64,000 nt of DNA from Gammaproteobacteria bacterium HGW-Gammaproteobacteria-15 (GTDB taxonomy: Bacteria > Pseudomonadota > Gammaproteobacteria > Enterobacterales > Alteromonadaceae). Below the pieces are notes generated by a model. The model was not told the origin of the DNA, did no database searches, and worked only from the letters and a program-made list of their open reading frames with translations. Every line of letters begins with the position of its first letter. Position 1 is the first letter of the stretch. Below are positions 30,461-37,489 of this stretch, one piece after another. A program made the position numbers and the translations under genes. The stretch spans positions 124,001-188,000 of the forward strand of contig PGZF01000001.1 in the NCBI GenBank assembly GCA_002840125.1, written 5' to 3'.

Positions 30461-30703
30461 TTGCGCAGACTACTTTATATCGCAGTAATAGTAGCCCTGA
30501 TTGTAGTAGGGGTGCTGTTTGGTTCTATTAATCAGCAACTTGCTGATTTAAATCTTCTTATTGTCAGCGCACGCTTAAGAGTTGTTGATATTGCGCTGAT
30601 TTTCCTGCTGCTGGGCATCCTGCTTGGCCTGATGATAGCCCTGCTGTATTCACTGCAACGTAAAGCAAAGGGTTGGCTGCGTAAATCAACGGAAAACAGC
30701 TAG
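30461..30703 (+). CDS. lapA: Lipopolysaccharide assembly protein A
   Basis: An 80-residue inner-membrane protein (DUF1049) with two hydrophobic helices (about 4-22 and 43-65). It works with LapB in balancing LPS synthesis through FtsH-mediated LpxC turnover. It starts with TTG at 30461, with GGAG 6 bases upstream and no nearby ATG. It is 3 bp before lapB. Confidence 0.9.
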   Translation: MRRLLYIAVIVALIVVGVLFGSINQQLADLNLLIVSARLRVVDIALIFLLLGILLGLMIALLYSLQRKAKGWLRKSTENS

Positions 30704-30706
30704 CCT

Positions 30707-31843
30707 ATGTTAGAGCTGCTGTTTTTGTTATTGCCGGTAGCTGCAGCCTATGGCTGGTTTATGGGACGCAACAGCGTTACACATAAAGAACTTAAAGGCC
30801 GCGCCAGCATTACCCGCAATTTATCTTCCGGTTTAAATTTCTTATTAACCGATCAGGAAGATAAAGCTATTGAGCAACTGCTCGAGTTGCTTGATATAGA
30901 AGCCGCAACCATTGAAACCTATCTGGCGCTGGCGAATTTGTTTCGCCGCAAAGGCGACTGGGATAAGGCTATTCGTATCCATGAAAAGCTGCATCAGCTT
31001 AAATTACCTAAACCACAGGCTCAGCAAATTCAGTTTGAACTGGCCAAAGATTACTTTTCTGCCGGCTTGTATGACAGAGCTGAAAAATTACTGGTTAACC
31101 TGGTTAAGTCACCTGTGCTTGGAGAAGCAGCGCTAAAGCAGCTGTTTAGTATTTTTATCGCTACTCACGAGTGGCATAAAGCTAAGCAATATAGCGCTGT
31201 GGTAGATAGCACCGAATCAAACACTTTGCGTATTGCTCAGGCCAATATGCAAATTGAAGCACTTAAGCAACAACCCGAACACAGCACCGAGCCCTTGCTG
31301 GAGTTAGCTTCACGTTACCCGGCTGCGGTACGGCCTAAGTATGAGCTGGCCAAACGAGCACTGGCAGAGCAGCATACTGCGCTGGCCAAATCTGCCTTGT
31401 TATTTATTGTTGAACACAGGCCGCAATGGAGCGCTGACATTTTACCGTTGTTACAACAATGCGCTCTGACCGACGAAGAGTGGTATCAGCTACTAAGCCA
31501 GCTGGCCAATAAACAACATAATATCAGTGCAGTGGTGCTGCTGGCCAGTTGGCTGGCTCAACATGGTTCAGCCACCGCTGCGGAACAATTTCTGCTGGAT
31601 AAATTAAAACAGCAACCCAGTATCAGGTTGTTTCAGAAGCTACTGCAGATCCGGCAACAGCAGTCGGCACCGGCGGCTGAGGCTTTGTCTTCAGTTGAAG
31701 AGCTGGTTAACGCCTATCTGGATAAAAAATCGTTATACAGTTGCCGTAACTGTGGCTTTAAAACCCGTAAACATTATTGGTTGTGTCCGTCTTGTCAGCA
31801 GTGGGAAACTGTAGAGCCTATCAGCGGCATTGACGGTCGTTAG
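30707..31843 (+). CDS. lapB: Lipopolysaccharide assembly protein B (TPR, rubredoxin-like)
   Basis: A 378-residue LapB/YciM. An N-terminal membrane anchor (about 1-18) leads into nine or so TPR-like helical repeats and a C-terminal rubredoxin-type metal knuckle ([18 protein letters not shown] near 345-362). It acts as an adaptor that delivers LpxC to FtsH and so limits lipid A synthesis. Its final base overlaps the next upstream GTG, but pyrF probably starts at the later ATG. Confidence 0.95.
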   Translation: MLELLFLLLPVAAAYGWFMGRNSVTHKELKGRASITRNLSSGLNFLLTDQEDKAIEQLLELLDIEAATIETYLALANLFRRKGDWDKAIRIHEKLHQLKLPKPQAQQIQFELAKDYFSAGLYDRAEKLLVNLVKSPVLGEAALKQLFSIFIATHEWHKAKQYSAVVDSTESNTLRIAQANMQIEALKQQPEHSTEPLLELASRYPAAVRPKYELAKRALAEQHTALAKSALLFIVEHRPQWSADILPLLQQCALTDEEWYQLLSQLANKQHNISAVVLLASWLAQHGSATAAEQFLLDKLKQQPSIRLFQKLLQIRQQQSAPAAEALSSVEELVNAYLDKKSLYSCRNCGFKTRKHYWLCPSCQQWETVEPISGIDGR

Positions 31844-31857
31844 TGAAAGGAAAAAGC

Positions 31858-32562
31858 ATGTCCTGTAAGACTCCTGTGGTGGTGGCTCTTGATTTCGAAC
31901 AAAAAGCAGAAGCACTGAATTTAGTCAGCCAGTTAGATCCAACCTTGTGCCGGTTGAAAATCGGCAAAGAAATGTTTACTCACTTTGGCCCACAGTTTGT
32001 GCAACAACTGCAGCAACGCCATTTTGATGTGTTTCTGGATTTAAAATTTCACGATATACCCAACACCGTAGCTAAAGCGGTAAAAGCGGCTGCTGATTTG
32101 GGTGTGTGGATGGTAAATGTGCATGCCAGTGGCGGCAGTAAAATGATGCATGCAGCGCGTGAAGCGCTGATAACTTATGGTACTGAGAAACCTTATCTTA
32201 TAGCCGTGACTGTGTTAACCAGTATGGAGCAGAGCGATTTAACAGAACTAGGTATTAATCAAACGCCAGAGCAACAGGTACTGAAACTTGCCACTTTGGC
32301 ACATGGTGCGGGTTTGGACGGCGTAGTGTGCTCAGCACAAGAAGCAGCATTATTAAAGCAACAGTTTGGTAAACACTTTTGCCTGGTTACGCCTGGTATT
32401 CGCCCACTAAGCAGTACACAGGACGACCAGAAACGTGTTATGACACCGGCTCAGGCGCTGGCTGCAGGTGTCGATTATATGGTGATCGGGCGCCCAATTA
32501 CTAAGGCAGTACAACCACTGCAAACACTGAATGCTATAGTTCAGGAGATATCAAACGCTTAA
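31858..32562 (+). CDS. pyrF: Orotidine 5'-phosphate decarboxylase
   Basis: A 234-residue TIM-barrel enzyme making UMP. The catalytic motif is [10 protein letters not shown] near residues 61-70, and PGIRP and VIGRPIT form the phosphate-binding end. ATG 31858 is chosen because AAGGA precedes it and the homologous N-terminus starts there; an in-frame GTG at 31843 overlaps lapB. The lapA-lapB-pyrF order is conserved. Confidence 0.95.
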   Translation: MSCKTPVVVALDFEQKAEALNLVSQLDPTLCRLKIGKEMFTHFGPQFVQQLQQRHFDVFLDLKFHDIPNTVAKAVKAAADLGVWMVNVHASGGSKMMHAAREALITYGTEKPYLIAVTVLTSMEQSDLTELGINQTPEQQVLKLATLAHGAGLDGVVCSAQEAALLKQQFGKHFCLVTPGIRPLSSTQDDQKRVMTPAQALAAGVDYMVIGRPITKAVQPLQTLNAIVQEISNA

Positions 32563-32579
32563 TTTATCTGGAGGTTAGG

Positions 32580-34304
32580 GTGGATGGCATAAACCTCGCG
32601 ATATTAATTGGCGGTTTTCTTTTTGTTATCAGTATCATAGCTACTCTTATTTCAGCCCGTCTTGGCGCGCCGATGCTATTGGTATTTCTTATCATTGGCA
32701 TGCTGGCAGGTGAGCAGGGCCTGGTTGGCATTAAATTCGATAATCCGCAGGTAGCGTTTTTAATTGGCTCTATAGCCTTAGTTATTATTCTGTTTGACGG
32801 CGGCATGCGCACCCACCCGGAGCGCTTTCGCGTGGCTCTGGCACCGGCATCAATGCTGGCCACTCTCGGTGTAGTGCTTACCTGTGGCATTGTAGGTGTT
32901 GCTGCAGCTTATTTACTTAATCTGACGTTCTTACAGGGATTACTGCTGGGGGCCATTTTAAGTTCAACTGATGCTGCAGCGGTATTTTCCATTTTCCAGT
33001 CGCAAGGGCTGCGTATTAAAGACCGGGTGGCGGCAACGCTGGAAATAGAATCAGGCAGTAATGATCCTATGGCGGTTATTTTAACGCTGACTTTGGTAGG
33101 AGTATTAGTTGAAGGCAACACCTTAAGCTGGGATGTTGGGGCAACTTTTTTGCAGCAAGCTGTAGTAGGGGGCCTAATGGGCTATACGGCAGGGCGCATT
33201 TTTGTATTTTTATGCCGCAAACTGCCACTTAGCTTTGCTTTTTTCCCCTTATTGGCTGTCGCCAGCTGTATCTTCACTTATGCGGCAACCAACTCTTTTG
33301 GCGGCAGCGGTTTTTTAGCAGTGTATTTAATGGGTTATCTTGTCGGTAATGCGCGCTTGCCACAAATTATTCATATTTTGCGTATGCATGACGGTTTAGC
33401 TTGGATCAGTCAGATTGGTATGTTTCTGATGTTAGGCTTACTGGTTGTACCCAGCAACTTAATGAATCATCTGGTACCGGCGTTATTGCTGGCTGCGGTG
33501 CTGATTTTTATTGCCAGGCCGATAGCCGTATTTTTCAGTTTAATACCATTTCGTTTTCCGGCACGCGATCAGTTGTTTATCAGTTGGGTTGGGCTACGTG
33601 GCGCAGTGCCTATTATTTTGGCACTATTTCCCTGGTTGGCCGGCATGCCGGATGAGCATTTGTATTTTGACGTTGCCTTTGTTGTGGTTATCGTGTCGTT
33701 AGTGGTGCAAGGCTGGAGTATAGTGCCAATAGCCCGCTGGTTAAAACTTGAAGTACCGGCTGAACTGACACCGGATCAGGTGATGCCACTGGATGCAGTA
33801 CCCAGCAACGACGTAATGGAAGTGCTGGCATTTAAAGTAACAGACAACTCGCCGGTGCTGGCTTCAAGTTGGCCAGATTTACAGTTTAAACAACCGGTAC
33901 AGTTTTTAGGTGTGGTACGTAACGGTGAATGGATATTGCCGGCAAAACAACCGGTGTTTAATGCCAAAGACACCATAATGGTGCTAACCAAACTTAAACA
34001 TGCCCGGCAAATAAGCGAAGTGCTGGCCAAAGATGCTGAGAAATCGGTATTAAGCCAAAACAGTTTCTTCGGTGATTTTGTGCTTAACGGCAATATCAGC
34101 CTGAGTGACTTAGATGCGTTTTACACCATAAACTTTGAGGATCAGGATCAGCAGCAAACCCTGGCGGGCTATATTACCCAGCGTTTTCACCGCCGGGTGG
34201 TTATTGGTGACCAGGTGCAGCTTGATAAACTGTTACTAACAGTACGCCAGGTAAACGACGCCGGCGAAGCAACTCAGGTGGGTATCAAACCCGTAGCGGA
34301 TTAG
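32580..34304 (+). CDS. nhaP2: K+/H+ antiporter, CvrA/NhaP2 type
   Basis: A 574-residue CPA1-family cation/proton antiporter. About 12 membrane spans fill residues 1-390, with the acidic motif SSTDAAAVFS near 131-140 and ESGSNDPMA near 159. A cytoplasmic RCK-C/TrkA-C domain (about 410-490) and a CorC/HlyC-like tail (about 490-570) follow. It extrudes K+ to protect against alkaline or osmotic stress. It starts with GTG 32580 after a GGAGG ribosome binding site, 17 bp behind pyrF. Confidence 0.9.
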   Translation: MDGINLAILIGGFLFVISIIATLISARLGAPMLLVFLIIGMLAGEQGLVGIKFDNPQVAFLIGSIALVIILFDGGMRTHPERFRVALAPASMLATLGVVLTCGIVGVAAAYLLNLTFLQGLLLGAILSSTDAAAVFSIFQSQGLRIKDRVAATLEIESGSNDPMAVILTLTLVGVLVEGNTLSWDVGATFLQQAVVGGLMGYTAGRIFVFLCRKLPLSFAFFPLLAVASCIFTYAATNSFGGSGFLAVYLMGYLVGNARLPQIIHILRMHDGLAWISQIGMFLMLGLLVVPSNLMNHLVPALLLAAVLIFIARPIAVFFSLIPFRFPARDQLFISWVGLRGAVPIILALFPWLAGMPDEHLYFDVAFVVVIVSLVVQGWSIVPIARWLKLEVPAELTPDQVMPLDAVPSNDVMEVLAFKVTDNSPVLASSWPDLQFKQPVQFLGVVRNGEWILPAKQPVFNAKDTIMVLTKLKHARQISEVLAKDAEKSVLSQNSFFGDFVLNGNISLSDLDAFYTINFEDQDQQQTLAGYITQRFHRRVVIGDQVQLDKLLLTVRQVNDAGEATQVGIKPVAD

Positions 34305-34309
34305 CGCAG

Positions 34310-34576
34310 TTAATCCTGCGCTTTGGCATCATTTTGCAGCATGCGTTCCAGCTTGGTTTTCGACATAACATACATGGTTACTGTGTCTTTTAGATCGGCA
34401 TGCGCATTTAGCAGCGCGTTATGCTTTTTTTCCAGCTCATCAAAGTCTTTTTTCAGCTGCACATATTCGGCAAGGCCTTTAAAGATAGCTTTTGAGTAAG
34501 TAAGCTCAGCCGTCATACGCTGTGCTTTGGCTAGAATAGCCAGTTGCTCGTCATTGGGGCGAATGGTAATTGCCAT
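34310..34576 (-). CDS. Small protein with ribbon-helix-helix-like start and coiled coil
   Basis: An 88-residue protein of unknown role. The N-terminus (AITIRPNDEQLAIL...YSKAIFKGLAEYV, about 1-40) has the strand-helix-helix look of a ribbon-helix-helix DNA binder. Residues 40-70 (KKDFDELEKKHNALLNAHADL) are heptad-like and probably form a coiled coil. It lies convergent to nhaP2 and 144 bp from the left dif-like site, on the host side. It could be a small regulator or a leftover of an earlier insertion; the evidence is structural only. Confidence 0.6.
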   Translation of the reverse strand: MAITIRPNDEQLAILAKAQRMTAELTYSKAIFKGLAEYVQLKKDFDELEKKHNALLNAHADLKDTVTMYVMSKTKLERMLQNDAKAQD

Positions 34577-34719
34577 ATATAAAACCTGAAAAAGTACCGA
34601 ATGACAGCATTCTACAGCGCTGAGTTAAAATAGAAAGCCTATTGGGTGCATAATGAAGGTGATTTGAAGTGATACACGAGCTTTATGGTTTCAATAGCGG
34701 CTTTACCAGTCATGCCTTT

Positions 34720-34749
34720 ATATCCCATAATGTCTTTTTTATGTTAAAT
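34720..34749 (+). other. Left prophage junction, dif-like XerC/XerD site (attL)
   Basis: The XerC arm ATATCCCATAA (34720-34730), an 8-base centre TGTCTTTT (34731-34738) and the XerD arm TTATGTTAAAT (34739-34749). Both arms are identical to those of the right site at 42979-43006. The XerD arm matches the E. coli dif XerD arm. The 8-base centre differs from the usual 6 and is presumably phage-derived. Confidence 0.85.
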
Positions 34750-34895
34750 CAAAGGCTTATGTTAACAAGGCTGGTGTTAAAACTGGCCTTTTTTTATAGA
34801 AAAACGGGTTTATAAAAAAGATAACTGCAATTTTTAAACCTCTAACCATCTGCAAGACATCAAAGTACATTTATGTAGGCTGGAAGTATCAATTA

Positions 34896-34910
34896 GTCTC
34901 AAAATGAGAC
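34896..34910. other. Small perfect hairpin in phage intergenic region
   Basis: GTCTCA pairs with TGAGAC around AAA. It lies in the AT-rich left portion of the phage intergenic region (34750-34990). That portion also holds AAGGC...GCCTT followed by a T-run (about 34767-34796), a possible rightward terminator. No ORF in this portion is convincing. Confidence 0.5.
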
Positions 34911-34994
34911 AAAAGAGCAGTATCACTACACTTTTCGCCTGTCGGCCCAAAGCAAAAAATAAATTATCTCCTTTTGTGAGCCGGAAAAATCGCA

Positions 34995-35307
34995 GGCGCG
35001 GAGACGCGCCAAGAAAACGCCGAGGGCGGCGGCCGAAGACGGCCGGGGAAAACGCGAAAATCGCGGGCGCCGGAGACGGCGCAAGAGTGACGCACGTTGT
35101 GCGGAACGCTAAAGCGAGCTAATGCCTGGCTGCGCCAGAGCTGTTTATGGCAGCTTCGCTGCCGGAAGCGGTCGACAGGGCGCGACCGGGCGGCGGATTG
35201 AAATTCTGGTTAGTTTGACGCGAAAAACACATCTGCAACCAAGCGGTGGTTTGGTTCCCGCTGTGCGTCTCCCTCCGGTCGATGCTCGCTGCATGGCCTG
35301 CGGCCAT
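34995..35307. other. Phage intergenic region: array of about ten GC-rich hairpins (candidate origin/packaging region)
   Basis: Perfect stems in order: GGCGCG/GAGA loop (34995-35010), CGCC/GAG (35018-35028), CGGCCG/AAGA (35030-35045), CGCGA/AAA (35053-35065), GCGCCG/GAGA (35067-35082), CGCAC/GTT (35091-35103), CTGGC/TGC (35126-35138), GGCAGC/TTC (35149-35163), GGTCG/CGACC (35170-35187), AACCAA/TTGGTT (35237-35256), ATGGCC/TGC (35293-35307). The region is far more GC-rich than the rest of the phage. In filamentous phages the main non-coding gap holds the packaging signal and both strand origins as hairpins, which is the likely role here. Confidence 0.7.
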
Positions 35308-35760
35308 CTATTTAATCTCGTTCCAAAGATTTCCATAAGCACGACCGCAGGAGCTATTAACGTGCATTTTATTGCGGTCTGAGCGCTCCTTTTGGTACTG
35401 CTGACGCCAAAAAGTGCAGGTTTGCATATCGGCTTTACTGGCAGAAGATTGCAAGTAAGGAGCAGCTATTTGCTGCATAGACTTATTAGCTAATTGCTGT
35501 AAATCCTTCTGCAGGCCATCAGAGTGCTGACTTTTTGGCTGAGAAACTGCCGTGGTTTTTGCGTTAAACTCAGAGAAAAGCGAACTGACAACGGCAGCAC
35601 TAAACAACATGCTGATCACACCCATTATGAAAAATGCGGTAATGATGGCAGCAACAATTGTTAAGTAGAGCTTGGCGTAACTAAATGGATGGCTAAGCTG
35701 TTGAGCAGGGGCTTGGTATTGCCTGGATGGGTCATGATTGCCCCAGTTCTCATCGGTCAT
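35308..35760 (-). CDS. Phage membrane protein of unknown function
   Basis: A 150-residue protein, the last gene of the leftward phage operon. A hydrophilic N-terminus (1-28) precedes one long hydrophobic span (about 29-62, LYLTIVAAIITAFFIMGVIS). A Gln/Ser-rich linker and a C-terminal domain with two Cys residues (about 113 and 137) follow. Topology suggests a single-pass or hairpin membrane protein with an external domain. No family was recognised. Its stop codon touches the last hairpin of the intergenic array. It could be a cargo or host-modifying gene rather than a structural one. Confidence 0.7.
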   Translation of the reverse strand: MTDENWGNHDPSRQYQAPAQQLSHPFSYAKLYLTIVAAIITAFFIMGVISMLFSAAVVSSLFSEFNAKTTAVSQPKSQHSDGLQKDLQQLANKSMQQIAAPYLQSSASKADMQTCTFWRQQYQKERSDRNKMHVNSSCGRAYGNLWNEIK

Positions 35761-35817
35761 AATATTATTCCCTTAAATAAAAACAATATAGCAAAGGGAT
35801 ATAACAATTTAAATACT

Positions 35818-35872
35818 AACGGTTTACTGGGAGCCCTTTCCCCGAAGGGGGCCCCTTTCCCAGTAAGCCGTT
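35818..35872. terminator. Large stem-loop in the phage between the 34-aa ORF and the last gene
   Basis: Fifteen-base arms (35818-35832 and 35858-35872) pair at 14 positions plus one G-T, with an inner CCCC/GGGG stem around GAA. On the transcribed strand there is no T-run, only AT-rich sequence. It probably limits or processes the message that leaves zot. One copy of CGTTACGTAACG overlaps its outer base. Confidence 0.6.
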
Positions 35873-35880
35873 ACGTAACG
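35869..35880. repeat. Phage palindrome CGTTACGTAACG, copy at the large stem-loop
   Basis: A perfect 12-bp palindrome, overlapping the outer base of the stem-loop at 35818-35872. Confidence 0.7.
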
Positions 35881-35896
35881 CAAAGATTATTTGCCA

Positions 35897-36001
35897 TCAC
35901 AACCCCAATACCAGGTCATAGGCAATGCAGAAAATTAAGGTCACTAACATGACTATTAAAATTACCCCAACTATTTTGCAAAAATTCTCGTAAAAAGGCA
36001 T
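35897..36001 (-). CDS. 34-residue membrane microprotein after zot
   Basis: An ATG at 36001 with AAGGA 8 bases upstream opens a 34-residue frame ending at TGA (35897-35899). The product starts MPFYENFCKIVGV and continues as one hydrophobic helix (VILIVMLVTLIFCIAY) with a short DLVLGL tail. It lies 15 bp beyond the zot stop. Size and layout resemble the tiny end-cap proteins (pVII/pIX, 32-33 residues) of Ff phages, but their usual place is before the major coat gene, so the role is open. Confidence 0.6.
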   Translation of the reverse strand: MPFYENFCKIVGVILIVMLVTLIFCIAYDLVLGL

Positions 36002-36016
36002 TTGAGTTTCCTTAAG

Positions 36017-37171
36017 TTAATCACTACCTGAGAGCGTATTACCGGCTGTTGATACAACCGTTGTCGGGGTGTCACACAACACAAATCGCTCATATTTGTC
36101 ACCGTAGCTCACTCTGGCAACGCAATCAGCTAAAAGCTGAACATTATAGCCAGCCAGTGCTAAATCGGCGTTGGTGACTTCTGATAGGTATTGGCCATTG
36201 CGGCTTACTGCAAAGTATACGGTCTTTTTAAAGCGGCCCTTGCGGTCAAAGTCCTGGTACCAGCCAGATAAATGCAAATCAACACCGTTGAAAGGGTGCT
36301 GGCCAGTAGATTTATCTTCTGGCTTGGGTGCAGGTTGCTGCTGAGGGGGTACTGAAGCTACAGGAACGCCAGTTACAACAGGCTGCTTTTGCTGTTCAGC
36401 ATGCGTACCTTCGCGGAGTTTTTGCAGTGTCTCAATGGCCTTGGCTTCGTGGTCTGGCTTTTCCCTGGAGAAATTAGCAGCGAGAATTAGAACGGCAAAC
36501 ACTACGCAGATAATTGCGCCTTTGGTGGTCCAGCGCTGGTACCACTTTTTAACGTCTACCGTTGCGGCTTCTTTAACGCCACCTTCAGCTTTGGTATGGC
36601 TCTTATAGGCGCCGTAGTACTTGCTGTCGTATTCGCGTTCATGGGTGGTAATGATGTTGCGGCTTACGCCGTCTGCCACTTTAACAATGTATTTTTCATC
36701 ACGCCCCAGGAAAGAAAGCTTGGTGCAGAAGTAGCAGTTCTGCACCATGTCTTTCACGTCGATGTCTACTTTTCTGAAATTTTGCGTCAAAAGCATAATG
36801 TCATGGCCGTAGTGGCGGTGCATTGATAAGTACTCTTTAAGCGGGGTATCAGTGCCGCCTTTTGGCATAGCAAGGTGCGCTTCATCGACAAAAAAGTACA
36901 CGCCCTGGCCTTGTTCATTGCGCCAGGTGTCGTACTTTAAAAAATCATCAGCCTGGCAAAAATAACGCTTTTGGCCGTACTTATGAAAACCACCATCGAC
37001 CAGTACGATCAGTTCGCGTACTGGCTCGCCCAGGACACTGACAAACCAGTCGACGTTAAGCGGTATGTTGCTGACAATTTTACGGCCTTGCTGCAGGGCA
37101 GGCAGTATGTGCCTTACTACAGCTTCGTAGGTTTTACCGGCGCCCGGCCGGCCAGATAATCCATTAATCAT
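36017..37171 (-). CDS. zot: Zot-family phage assembly ATPase (pI-like)
   Basis: A 384-residue Zonula-occludens-toxin-type protein, the inner-membrane motor for filamentous phage extrusion. The N-terminal P-loop domain has Walker A GRPGAGKT (7-14) and Walker B VYFFVDEAH (91-99). A transmembrane helix spans about 218-234, and a Pro/Gln-rich periplasmic region with two Cys residues follows. The start codon overlaps the stop of the DUF2523 gene. The periplasmic tail normally contacts a secretin, which this phage lacks. Similarity to cholera Zot is in the assembly ATPase, and toxicity should not be assumed. Confidence 0.92.
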   Translation of the reverse strand: MINGLSGRPGAGKTYEAVVRHILPALQQGRKIVSNIPLNVDWFVSVLGEPVRELIVLVDGGFHKYGQKRYFCQADDFLKYDTWRNEQGQGVYFFVDEAHLAMPKGGTDTPLKEYLSMHRHYGHDIMLLTQNFRKVDIDVKDMVQNCYFCTKLSFLGRDEKYIVKVADGVSRNIITTHEREYDSKYYGAYKSHTKAEGGVKEAATVDVKKWYQRWTTKGAIICVVFAVLILAANFSREKPDHEAKAIETLQKLREGTHAEQQKQPVVTGVPVASVPPQQQPAPKPEDKSTGQHPFNGVDLHLSGWYQDFDRKGRFKKTVYFAVSRNGQYLSEVTNADLALAGYNVQLLADCVARVSYGDKYERFVLCDTPTTVVSTAGNTLSGSD

Positions 37172-37488
37172 TAGCTGCCCAGCCTTACAAAGGGAATTAA
37201 CTGCAGGAAGAACCGGATAATTAACGAGCCTATAACCATTGTCATAGCCTGGCCAAAGCCGATTTGAGACATTACCCAGGCCACTTCTGGCGGTATGCCA
37301 TCAAAGTACTGGGCAAAATTAAGCCCTTCAAACAGGTTGCCCATTGTGCCGAGGATAAAATTAACCAGGATAAGCAGCTGCTCGATAGCGAACAAAAAGA
37401 CGTCCTTCATCATGGTCAGCAAGGTATTAGCCATCGTTTTAAGGATGTCCAATAACCAGTTACCAAAATCAATTAACCACTGTGGCAT
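37171..37488 (-). CDS. DUF2523 minor coat protein (pVI-like)
   Basis: A 105-residue protein with several hydrophobic helices (about 8-28, 35-50 and 70-100). This is the usual gene between the adsorption protein and zot in inoviruses and corresponds to pVI at the virion tip. It begins 2 bp after the stop of the adsorption gene and overlaps zot by one base. Confidence 0.85.
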   Translation of the reverse strand: MPQWLIDFGNWLLDILKTMANTLLTMMKDVFLFAIEQLLILVNFILGTMGNLFEGLNFAQYFDGIPPEVAWVMSQIGFGQAMTMVIGSLIIRFFLQLIPFVRLGS

Positions 37489-37489
37489 G

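Noticed and set aside
34767..34796. Terminator for the leftward phage operon
   Set aside because: The T-run follows the hairpin only on the plus strand, so it does not face the phage transcripts.
34904..35122. Rightward 72-residue basic ORF in the phage intergenic region
   Set aside because: Its Arg/Gly/Ala-rich sequence is an artefact of the GC-rich hairpin array, and no ribosome binding site was seen.
36017..37171. Zot as a secreted host toxin
   Set aside because: The conserved part is the phage assembly ATPase; nothing in the sequence supports a toxin role here.
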